From Phycisphaerae bacterium (GTDB lineage Bacteria; Planctomycetota; Phycisphaerae; SM23-33): 64,000 nt of DNA. Positions 16,337-24,503 of the stretch are shown here, in pieces. The position numbers and the translations under genes are program-made. The stretch is from positions 1-64,000 of the forward strand of contig JASLNT010000084.1 of assembly GCA_030745875.1 (NCBI GenBank), given 5' to 3'. Each line of letters starts with the position of its first letter. Positions within the stretch are counted from its first letter, which is position 1. Below the pieces are notes generated by a model. It was not told the origin of the DNA, did not search any database, and worked only from the letters and a program-made list of their open reading frames with translations.

Positions 16337-19300
16337 TTACGGGCCGCTGCGGTGGGCCTTGCCCGACTTATAAGCCGCCAGTTGCTTGCGTATTCCTGAT
16401 GCGAGCGGTTTATTCTGCGATTCGGCCAGACTTAGCGCCTTGGCGGAGGTGTCGACGGCCTGTGCGAACTTGCCTGCTTCGGCGTATGCGGCCGCCAGCG
16501 TGTTCAAGATCGCCGGGTCGCTTTGTCCGGTGATTTGACAGGCTTTCTCCGCCAGCTTTATTGCTCTGGCTCCGTTGCGGATCGAGTCCTGAGAGCATGT
16601 GGCCAGGCACCAGGCGAATCTGTCCAGCGTGTAGACATCGTCTCCGTCCATTCGGACAGCCCGTTCGAGGAGCCCGACGGCCTGTTCGTGCTGCCCCGAC
16701 GCCAGTTGCATCACCGCGAGATTGGTCAGCGCTGCTGCGATGTCGGGAGCGTGCTTTGCGGCGCGGACTGCAGATTGGGCGGCTTGGGGCATATTGTTGC
16801 CTTTCTGCATCGCCCACGATCTTACGAGCGATGCGGCGCCCATTGTGGGTGTCTTCTCCAGAAGTTTGTTCATGTCCGTGACGACCCGTTTTGGATTGGC
16901 GGCTCCGGCGTCAATAGCACGCCTGATGTTGGACAGACATCTGCTGCGTATCTCAAGCAGGGCGGGATGACGGGGCGATATCCGCAGACCGGCGTGGCTG
17001 TATCTGAACTGCGACATGAACGCGTCTGTTCCATGGGCGAAGAACACGAAACTGGACGACTGGTCCAACGCCGCATATCCCTTCCGCCACTCAAGCACCT
17101 CCTGGCCGGTCATTCCCGTCCAGTCTACGTGTGCTGATATCGAGCCCTGTCTCAACAGGGAGATCATATCTCTGAAGTACTCCTTCAGCACGAGCGGTTT
17201 GGCGTCGAGATTGAATTCGATAAACGGTTCGTAATCGCTGTTTATATTGCGATGCTTAAGGTACCGCTTAATGTCGCTCTGATCAGCTATGTAGCAGTTA
17301 AGGACGTCCAGGCTGCTGTTGAAGTGCAGGTAATCCGTACTCTGTCGCACGTGGTCCTTTTTCAACTCCGCGTCAATACTGGTTAGCGAGAACACCTGCG
17401 GTTCGCGCGAGCCTATCACGTAGAAGAAAACGAACGGTTTATTCACCGGGAACCACAAGGTCGTGTGCGGGAAGACTTCCGTAAAAGTGGCCAGGATGCT
17501 GTCGAAGTTGGATTTGGGGTGGCCTTGAAGGTGCAGCTTCGTAACAAACAATCCGCCCGGATGGAGGTGTTCACGCCCGTTGGTGAAATGCTCCTTTGTG
17601 AAGAGCGGAGCGCTGGCGGCGGTTGAGTGAACGTCGGATCCATTGATGATAATGTCGTATTTGCGATCGGTGAGCTTCAGGTAGTTTTTGGCGTCCATGT
17701 ACATCATGTTGACATGGTCTTTCAAACCCGGTCCGAGATTTATGTGACCGAAGTGCTCCAGCGCAGTTTCGACCACCTCGGGCGCTATCTCGACGCAGTC
17801 GATTCTTTCAAGGTCGTGCCTGGCCAGGCATGCGGTGGTCTCTCCGCATCCGAATCCGACCGACAGGACGGACTTCGCGTTCTTGTGGAGCAGAACGCCG
17901 AGATGCCCGAGTGTTTTCTGGGCTGAACGGCGGATGTCGTCACCGGCCATCGGAACGTTATCTATCGCCATCACCAGATGACCGTCAGGCTTCTTCTTGA
18001 CTGCGACTGTGGTGGTGACTCCCTCCCAGACCGACACAATCTGACCCGGATCCACGCCAACGATATCTCGGGTGAACAGCGTTCGGGGTATCGCAACGGC
18101 CGCCGCGGTGAGCAGACCGGCCAGCGCCCAGTTGGCTTTTCGCAGCTTCGTGCGGTCTTGCGGGGCGAAGACCCGCACCATAGCCCAGCCCAGCCACGCT
18201 GCAATCAACCCCAGAAGCGTGATGGCGAGTTGAACGCCCAACATCGGTATCATGACGAAACCCGTGATCGCTCCGCCCAGTACGGCCCCGATGGTGTTGG
18301 CTCCGTATACCGTGCCGGTGGTTCGCCCGACCTCGTGTTTGAGGTTTCCCCACGCCTGAAGCGCCAGGGGAAAGCCTATTCCCATCGCAACTGAAGGCGG
18401 GAAGAACAGACAGAAGCTGTGCAGCAGCGGCATTGAGGCCTTGCTGATGCTCGCGGTCCCCAGCGTCGAATCCAACATGGGTCGGATCGCCGGTTCGATC
18501 TTCAGGAACCAGGCGGAGAACCAGGGCAGGTACAGCACCCCCATTGCACCGAGGCACGCCAGGCTCACTCCGAACCCCGCCCCGGGGTGTTTCAGGCGTT
18601 TTGCAAGGCGGCTGCCGATCCACGCGCCGACAACGTTGCCCAGCAGATACACCGTAAGCACGCCTGAGAAAACATACGTGAAACCGCCCAGCAGGAACGA
18701 AGCGCTGCGCATCCAGATGATCTCGTATCCGATGCTCACCATCCCGCTGACAAAAAACGCTCCCAGCAGCACTCTATGCGGAGATTTCCGGGCTCCGTCG
18801 GTTTCCAGGGCCGCTTGGGGCTGCTTTGGCGTTTTGGTCTTCTGAGGATCGACCGAGTCGCGCCCGCGAGACAGAATCCAACCTCCCAGCGCAACGAACA
18901 AATTCATGCCTGCGGCGACGTACAGCGTGCCCATAACGCCCAGCGACCGCAACAGAACAAATCCCGCCAGGAAGCAGCCCAGAGTCGCCCCGAGCATATT
19001 CAGTGCGTACAATCGTCCGACCAGGCGTCCGACTCGATCTTTTTGCATCGTGACGTATCTGCCCAGCAGCGGGAGCGTGGCGCCCATTAGCATTGAGGGT
19101 ATCAGCAGTATAAGTGACGACAGGACCACCTGCACCGTCATCAGCGCCCACGGCGAGTCGGAAACCGATACGAAGAACCATCGATAGATCCCGTCGACCA
19201 GACCAAGCACCCACGGAAGCCCCAGCGCCGATATCGTCACCAGAATCTCCAGCAGGGCGTATAGGCGCAATCGCCTCTTGATGCGGTCGGCGTATCGGCC

Positions 19301-19549
19301 CATTATCAGGGCTCCCAGCGCCAAACCGGCCATGAATACCGAAATCACCACGCTTGAGGCGAACACGGTGTTTCCGAGAGTGAGTTTCAGCAGGCGAACC
19401 CAGACTACTTCGTCGATAAGAGAGCACGCCCCCGAGAAGAAGTATATCAGCATCACCCATCCGACCGCCGTCTCCGGTTGCTTCGCAGTGCGCTTAGCCC
19501 GGGCGTTTGTTTTCTTCGGTCGTTTGCGCATAAGAGCTTTCTTGGCCAT
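16337..19549 (-). CDS. MFS-like membrane / spermidine synthase-like / TPR fusion protein, 1070 aa
   Basis: About the first 500 residues contain many transmembrane helices in two blocks, as in fused MFS/spermidine-synthase proteins. A Rossmann methyltransferase-like domain follows, with SAM-binding-type SVLSVGFGCGETTACLARH (about 553-571) and VEIAPEVVETALEHF. The catalytic segment reads GSDVHSTAASAPLFT: the aspartate is kept but the usual DPxGPA pattern is not, so polyamine synthesis is uncertain. The C-terminal ~170 residues are TPR repeats. Such fusions are widespread and biochemically poorly characterised. A very basic N-terminus (KKALMRKRPKKTNARAKR) precedes helix 1. It is divergent from the ThuA gene. 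Confidence 0.85.
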   Translation of the reverse strand: MAKKALMRKRPKKTNARAKRTAKQPETAVGWVMLIYFFSGACSLIDEVVWVRLLKLTLGNTVFASSVVISVFMAGLALGALIMGRYADRIKRRLRLYALLEILVTISALGLPWVLGLVDGIYRWFFVSVSDSPWALMTVQVVLSSLILLIPSMLMGATLPLLGRYVTMQKDRVGRLVGRLYALNMLGATLGCFLAGFVLLRSLGVMGTLYVAAGMNLFVALGGWILSRGRDSVDPQKTKTPKQPQAALETDGARKSPHRVLLGAFFVSGMVSIGYEIIWMRSASFLLGGFTYVFSGVLTVYLLGNVVGAWIGSRLAKRLKHPGAGFGVSLACLGAMGVLYLPWFSAWFLKIEPAIRPMLDSTLGTASISKASMPLLHSFCLFFPPSVAMGIGFPLALQAWGNLKHEVGRTTGTVYGANTIGAVLGGAITGFVMIPMLGVQLAITLLGLIAAWLGWAMVRVFAPQDRTKLRKANWALAGLLTAAAVAIPRTLFTRDIVGVDPGQIVSVWEGVTTTVAVKKKPDGHLVMAIDNVPMAGDDIRRSAQKTLGHLGVLLHKNAKSVLSVGFGCGETTACLARHDLERIDCVEIAPEVVETALEHFGHINLGPGLKDHVNMMYMDAKNYLKLTDRKYDIIINGSDVHSTAASAPLFTKEHFTNGREHLHPGGLFVTKLHLQGHPKSNFDSILATFTEVFPHTTLWFPVNKPFVFFYVIGSREPQVFSLTSIDAELKKDHVRQSTDYLHFNSSLDVLNCYIADQSDIKRYLKHRNINSDYEPFIEFNLDAKPLVLKEYFRDMISLLRQGSISAHVDWTGMTGQEVLEWRKGYAALDQSSSFVFFAHGTDAFMSQFRYSHAGLRISPRHPALLEIRSRCLSNIRRAIDAGAANPKRVVTDMNKLLEKTPTMGAASLVRSWAMQKGNNMPQAAQSAVRAAKHAPDIAAALTNLAVMQLASGQHEQAVGLLERAVRMDGDDVYTLDRFAWCLATCSQDSIRNGARAIKLAEKACQITGQSDPAILNTLAAAYAEAGKFAQAVDTSAKALSLAESQNKPLASGIRKQLAAYKSGKAHRSGP

Positions 19550-19816
19550 AATATCGACCGCCTGGCGGAGAGGCTTTAGTCGGGAGTTTCAGCGTAAACT
19601 CTCGATTGTCGGATTGGCGGACCTTCGCAACAATTCTATCCGTTCTATAGGCCGACTCAAAGCAGTTTCCGATTCCGGGAACTTTCCCGTTCAGAAGCCG
19701 CTTGCCTCACGCGCCGCCTTGGATATGCTGTAGGGGCTGTCGTGCAGGCAATAACGGTCCATCGAGGACGTTTTGCCGATACGGATCGAAAACATTCAAC
19801 GAAAGGTGAGTCAGAT

Positions 19817-20839
19817 ATGTCAAAACGAATTGCAGTTGTTGCGGTCGTGCTGTCGGCGATAGTGGTGAGTCTCGCCGCTTTCGATGCGGTCGCCAAAGAT
19901 GCTCCGAAGATCAAGGTCTTGATCATCGACGGGCAGAACAACCATAACTGGAAGAAGATGACGCCTCCTATGAAAGCCACGCTGGAGGCGACCGGCCGAT
20001 TCACCGTTGCGGTCTCGACGCTGCCCAGCAACAGGGGCAAGAAGGAAGACTGGGCCGCCTGGGATCCGCAGTTCGCCAAGTACGACGTCATCGTAAGCAA
20101 CTACAACGATGGTGGGAAATGTCGCTGGCCCGAGCAGCGTAAGAAGGAGTTCGAGAAGTTTATGTCCGAGGGCGGCGGTTTTGTGCCCGTCCACGCGGCC
20201 GACAATTCGTGCAGCGATTGGCCCGCTTACAACGAGATCATCGCCGTCGGCGGTTGGGGCGGAAGAAAGCCCAAAGACGGATGCCTGATGCGCAAGAAGG
20301 ACGGCAAGTGGGCGCCCGATCCGGCCCCGAAAGGCCGCTCCGGTTCGCACGGCGGAGGATGGGCGTTTCCGGTGAAGACCGAGGCGCCCGATCACCCGAT
20401 CATGAAGGGCATACCCGCTGTCTGGAAGCACGCCAAGGAAGAGATGTACAACTCGATGCGCGGGCCCTGTAAGAACGTAACCGTTCTGGCTTCGGCGCCC
20501 TGCAAACAGACAAAGGTTGACGAACCGCAGGTCATGATCGTTAAGTACGGCAAGGGTACGACCTGCCACATAACTATGGGCCACGTCGGCGGGCTTGACC
20601 CGATCCACTGTGTCGGATTCCAGACGATATTCGCGCGCGGAACGGAATTCGCCGCAACAGGCAAAGTGACCCTCCCGATTCCGCCTGAGTTTCCGACCGC
20701 TGACAAGGTGAGCATTGTTCCCCCCGAGAAGGTCACCTGGAGCAAGGCGTCCAAGACCGCCTCTGCCAGGTCGACCACGCCCCTTCTGCTTGCAGGCGTG
20801 CTTGCCGGTCTGTGCCTGCTTGCCTTGCCGAGAGGCTAA
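19817..20839 (+). CDS. exported ThuA-domain (trehalose-utilisation-like) protein
   Basis: ATG 19817 follows GAAAGGTGAG and opens a clear signal peptide (IAVVAVVLSAIVVSLAAFDAVA). This makes it better than the longer frame from 19742. The body is a ThuA-like class I glutamine-amidotransferase fold: KIKVLIIDGQNNHNW at the start, YDVIVSNYNDGG, GGGFVPVHAADNSCSDWP, and KYGKGTTCHITMGHVGG near the end. These proteins occur in sugar-degradation loci of Planctomycetota and Bacteroidota, and the substrate is unknown. After about residue 315 comes a Ser/Thr-rich linker and a hydrophobic tail (TPLLLAGVLAGLCLLALPRG), suggesting C-terminal anchoring. It converges with the next gene, sharing 4 bp. Confidence 0.88.
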   Translation: MSKRIAVVAVVLSAIVVSLAAFDAVAKDAPKIKVLIIDGQNNHNWKKMTPPMKATLEATGRFTVAVSTLPSNRGKKEDWAAWDPQFAKYDVIVSNYNDGGKCRWPEQRKKEFEKFMSEGGGFVPVHAADNSCSDWPAYNEIIAVGGWGGRKPKDGCLMRKKDGKWAPDPAPKGRSGSHGGGWAFPVKTEAPDHPIMKGIPAVWKHAKEEMYNSMRGPCKNVTVLASAPCKQTKVDEPQVMIVKYGKGTTCHITMGHVGGLDPIHCVGFQTIFARGTEFAATGKVTLPIPPEFPTADKVSIVPPEKVTWSKASKTASARSTTPLLLAGVLAGLCLLALPRG

Positions 20840-22155
20840 TTGACCGTGATGGTGTTTTTACGCAACTCCAGCCGGATCGGCTGGGGTTTGCGGTGCGGCG
20901 CCGCCATCGCGCCGTGATGGTCGAACTGCGGTTTCTTGCGCTTGAGGTAATCGAGGTCGAAGTCGGTGTCGTTGGCGATCCTGCGGCGGAGCGTTTTCAG
21001 GGCGACCGATTGGTTTAGGCGTCGGGGTTGGAGATCCATCTTCCCGAACGTCAGCACGGGCGCTGCGATCCCCGCCGTCATCGCCGGGCCGATAAGTGCA
21101 GCGTTACCCGTCCAGTCGGCAGGGGCCTTCCCGCTCGGAGCCAACAGCAGATTGCCCGCGACGAGTCGCTCGGCGCCCTTGGGCAGGCCGGATATCCGAA
21201 CCGGTCTGGCTGTCCGGAAGAACGTGTTGTGATAGATTCGAATGCTTCGAGGCGCCTGGCGGTTGTGGGGCATTATGCTGATCGCCGTTCGCGGCGTGTC
21301 GACAAATATGTTGTCGTGCAGCGAAATACTCCCAGTTCCCTGGAACAGGCTTTCCCGCGGATTGTGAACCAGCAGATTCCCGTATATCTGGTAGCGGTCT
21401 TTCGCGCCGGGACCTGTTTTGGGGAACCCTCCGACCAGCAGGTTTGGGCGGTCGCCGCTGCTGCCCCGCCGATCGTTCTTGATGAAAACGTTGTAGCGTA
21501 TGATCGTAGTGCACGCCTTGGCGGGGATGCCCGGAGTTTCAGGCCGCTCGTGCTGGTGCTTGATCTGCATGCAGTATCCCTGCGGATCCTTGACGAAGTT
21601 GCCCTCGATAATCCCGCGAATGAACGGTTGCCTGCCATCGGAGTTGCCCAGGTACAGGCCCGTGCCCGCTCCGATGATCGTGTTGCCCCGGATCACCCAG
21701 TCCCAGCAGGGGACCTTCGTCGAGATGGCCACCGTCTGCTGATTTGCTCCGTGATTGACAATCGTGTTGCCTTCGATGGTGATGTGGTGGACGCCCTTGC
21801 TGGTGTCGCCGCCGGCCTTGATCGCGTCGATATTCTGCAGATTCCGCCCGTCGAAAGTCAGGTTGCGGATCACGATCCAGCTTGCGTCGGTCAGGTCGGC
21901 GGTGTTGGATCCGTTCCGCGCGACCATCACTGTCTTGGCGCCGGAGCCCTGAATAGTGATAGGCTTGCCCGCCTTGCCGTGCATCCCTCGTATCCGCAGC
22001 CCCCGCGCAAATCGCCCCGGAGCCAGCCGGAGCGTATCGCCCGGTTCGAGCTTCCCCAGCAGTGTTCGGTAGTTTTCCGGCGTGGCTGACACGTCCCGAC
22101 CGCAGACCACGGCCGCCGGCAGCAGCAGGGCGACAATAAGAAGTGATGATTTCAT
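20836..22155 (-). CDS. secreted right-handed beta-helix protein
   Basis: The start at 22155 (MKSSLLIVALLLPAAVVCG) gives a clean signal peptide. An ATG three codons earlier, at 22164, is also possible. The mature protein shows repeated parallel beta-helix coils typical of pectate-lyase-like or DUF1565 folds: ITIQGSGAKTVMVARNGSN, IVIRNLTFDGRNLQN, ITIEGNTIVNHG, WVIRGNTIIGAGTGLYLGN, RGIIEGNFVKDPQGYCMQI and IYGNLLVHNPRESLFQ. No catalytic calcium/arginine set could be assigned, so lyase or isomerase activity on polysaccharide is only a possibility. Together with the neighbouring sulfatase and ThuA genes it fits extracellular polysaccharide use. Confidence 0.85.
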   Translation of the reverse strand: MKSSLLIVALLLPAAVVCGRDVSATPENYRTLLGKLEPGDTLRLAPGRFARGLRIRGMHGKAGKPITIQGSGAKTVMVARNGSNTADLTDASWIVIRNLTFDGRNLQNIDAIKAGGDTSKGVHHITIEGNTIVNHGANQQTVAISTKVPCWDWVIRGNTIIGAGTGLYLGNSDGRQPFIRGIIEGNFVKDPQGYCMQIKHQHERPETPGIPAKACTTIIRYNVFIKNDRRGSSGDRPNLLVGGFPKTGPGAKDRYQIYGNLLVHNPRESLFQGTGSISLHDNIFVDTPRTAISIMPHNRQAPRSIRIYHNTFFRTARPVRISGLPKGAERLVAGNLLLAPSGKAPADWTGNAALIGPAMTAGIAAPVLTFGKMDLQPRRLNQSVALKTLRRRIANDTDFDLDYLKRKKPQFDHHGAMAAPHRKPQPIRLELRKNTITVN

Positions 22156-22191
22156 GTGTCTCATGCTCGCATACTGTTCGTTGTCAGGCAA

Positions 22192-22324
22192 GGGGCTCGA
22201 AGAAGTTCGCGCCAGCGGATTTGATGTTTGCAGTACTCGCCAGCCGCCAGGAGATTCAATGATGATCGATCGCAAACTGACGCGCAGGAGTTTCCTTGCG
22301 TCCAGCGCCGTCGGGGCCGGTGTG
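22192..22324 (+). pseudogene. remnant of a sulfatase gene 5' end (133 bp, partner of 24437-24569)
   Basis: This segment aligns without gaps to 24437-24569 with 12 differences in 133 bp. It covers the ribosome binding site (CCAGGAGATTCA), the double ATG and the first ~22 codons of the sulfatase at 24504, including the Tat motif TRRSFLAS. After 22324 the similarity stops abruptly and the frame drifts into unrelated sequence. Most differences in the coding part are synonymous, so the remnant seems to come from a diverged sulfatase paralogue rather than a fresh copy. Confidence 0.8.
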
Positions 22325-22390
22325 CAAAATGCGGGTGAGATATACGCTGCACACACGCGGAATCATATCTCCTATCAATCAAATCGGGTA

Positions 22391-22419
22391 TTGACTTTTC
22401 TGCATTTTTCGGCTAATAT
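22391..22419 (+). promoter_or_regulatory. candidate sigma-70 promoter for the PEP-CTERM gene
   Basis: TTGACT at 22391-22396 and TAATAT at 22414-22419 with a 17-nt, T-rich spacer. It lies in AT-rich DNA just past the sulfatase remnant. If used, it gives a leader of about 215 nt before the gene at 22642. A further isolated TATAAT is at 22529-22534, without a well-spaced -35. Confidence 0.5.
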
Positions 22420-22641
22420 ATCGATGGTTGCCTCTTCCGGACCTGTAAGGAGCCTGTCGTCGCGTAAACGGAGATGCTGCATGTCTGTTACGCCTACACG
22501 TTGTTACGGAGGCTAGCTGCGGATGGACTATAATCGCAATAAGCTCCTCTCCCTCGGACAACCCAGGCGTCTCCACGTGGAATCAAATTTCCCGTCAGTT
22601 CTTGACGCTTTCGGAATTTCGGTGCGCGAAAAGGAGATCTC

Positions 22642-24336
22642 ATGAAGACGAAACCAATGACAATGAGTGTAGTTTCCGGCTGGCGCATCTGGGCGATCGC
22701 GGGGCTTGCTCTTTTGATGCTCTGCTCGCCGCCTGCGCATGCCGGTGTTTCGGGCTACTTCTTTTCTCAAATCACCGAAGTCGCCCACCCGAAATTCCTG
22801 TGGACGCCGGCCATTAACGCCTCCGGCCAGGTGAGCTTCTGGGAGACCAGCAATAACAATCTGCCGGACGGGTACGCACAGGAGACCATCTACAAAGCTT
22901 CCGTAGGCTCTATCGAGACAATCATCGATAACACGGGCCCACCATTCGGCACCCTTGGGGGCAATCCCACGATCAACGACCCGGGCGACGTGGCCTTTGG
23001 GGGGGAGCTGGCGAACTCTTCCAGCTCGTCTATCGTCCGCTACACGGCGGCTACCCAGGGATTCACAACCATCGCCACAGGAGATTTCGGCGACCCGAAA
23101 CCTTTTGCCCATGTAGAGGGTCCATCGATCAACAACGCCGGCGGTGTCGCGTATCGCGGTTCCTACAGCGGCTACTACTGCATTGCGGCGGGCGCTGGAG
23201 GCAACATCGCGTATGTGGATGTCGTACCTCTACCGGGGTTCTTAACCTTTCCGATGATGAGGGCTGAGAGCCCCACGCTCGAGATGGCGTGGTGGTCCGA
23301 TAGGAGCGGGTCCAACCTCTCCGCCACTTTATACATCGAGAAGGGGGGCAGCCTGAACCATACCACGATCGCCAAAGACGGGTCGGGATTCCCGCCGTTT
23401 CTTGAGCTTGACCACCGACCTTCGATCAGCAATGCGGGCGACGTTTCCTTCACCGCGAAACTGCCCAACGACATTGAGGGGGTCTTTTACGGCAATGGGG
23501 GTGCGCTTACCCAGGTGGCCGACACGACCGGGGAATTCCGGCGGTTCAATAGCACTGCGATCAGCAACGCCGGGATCGCATTCAACGCCTATCTGGACGT
23601 TATTGGAGGAGGCGTCTACACAGGCCCCAACGTTTTGACCGACAAGGTGCTGGCCTACGGAGACACCATTCCGGGCTACCCGTCGACGGTGACGAGTGTG
23701 TATCTTTCCAGGCATGGGATGAACGACAAAGGCCAAATTGGCCTGTCGGTTAAGTTCGCCGACGGCGCCCATAGAATCCTCCGCGCCGACCCCTATGACT
23801 TACAGACACTCCTGGAAGGTTGGCTGGCCATCGCGACCCTCAAGGCGGAGCAATCGGCCGCTGTCATTTCCCAGGTGGTGCCGATACCCCTTGGTGCTGA
23901 ATATCTCTCGTTCGATTACCACTTCCCGACCACCACCGGTCAGCTCGTGGTCACTCTGGGCGGACAGGTTGTGGCGCAGATCGACGCTCCCGATGAACTG
24001 GCCGACGGCTTTACGACATTCATGATGACTTCCGCTGACATTGAGCGCCTGTTTCCCGACCCGCCCGATGAACTGCTGTTGGAGTTCTCGCTCCAAGGTT
24101 CGAGCGACACCGCGGGCCTGTTTCTCGACAACATTGAATTCGGCGACCTCGAGAATGGCGATTTTGCGACCGGCGATCTGGCGGATTGGCGGACCGCGTT
24201 TGCCGAAGGCGGTGGAGTCGGCGTGGCGATTGATCCTTTCGACCCGAGGGCGAGGATTCCCGAGCCGGCGGTGATGAGCCTGTTGCTAATGGGCGCCGCG
24301 GGCCTGCTGGCCAAACGTCGCAGACAGACAGCTTAA
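22642..24336 (+). CDS. PEP-CTERM sorted surface protein
   Basis: AAAAGGAGATCTC directly before ATG 22642 is a strong ribosome binding site. The 564-aa product has a signal peptide (IWAIAGLALLMLCSPPAHAG) and repeats of an INNAGxVxF type (TINDPGDVAFGGEL, SISNAGDVSFTAKL, AISNAGIAFNAYL), probably a beta-propeller. A C-terminal jelly-roll-like part follows. It ends in PEPAVMSLLLMGAAGLLAKRRRQ, a canonical PEP-CTERM sorting signal (PEP, hydrophobic helix, basic tail) handled by an exosortase that is not in this window. The gene sits between the sulfatase remnant and the intact sulfatase. The role is unknown, probably cell surface or exopolysaccharide-associated. Confidence 0.9.
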   Translation: MKTKPMTMSVVSGWRIWAIAGLALLMLCSPPAHAGVSGYFFSQITEVAHPKFLWTPAINASGQVSFWETSNNNLPDGYAQETIYKASVGSIETIIDNTGPPFGTLGGNPTINDPGDVAFGGELANSSSSSIVRYTAATQGFTTIATGDFGDPKPFAHVEGPSINNAGGVAYRGSYSGYYCIAAGAGGNIAYVDVVPLPGFLTFPMMRAESPTLEMAWWSDRSGSNLSATLYIEKGGSLNHTTIAKDGSGFPPFLELDHRPSISNAGDVSFTAKLPNDIEGVFYGNGGALTQVADTTGEFRRFNSTAISNAGIAFNAYLDVIGGGVYTGPNVLTDKVLAYGDTIPGYPSTVTSVYLSRHGMNDKGQIGLSVKFADGAHRILRADPYDLQTLLEGWLAIATLKAEQSAAVISQVVPIPLGAEYLSFDYHFPTTTGQLVVTLGGQVVAQIDAPDELADGFTTFMMTSADIERLFPDPPDELLLEFSLQGSSDTAGLFLDNIEFGDLENGDFATGDLADWRTAFAEGGGVGVAIDPFDPRARIPEPAVMSLLLMGAAGLLAKRRRQTA

Positions 24337-24503
24337 TCCCCGAGCGGGCGGTCCTTTTTATGGGGTGATGGGGCCTGCAGCCCCTTGAGTCAAGAGCAGG
24401 CATGCAGACGATAACGGCCGGTCTTTTCGCGGCTTGGGGGCTCGAAGAACTTCGCGCCAGCGGATATGATGTTTGCAATACTCAGCAGCTTCCAGGAGAT
24501 TCA

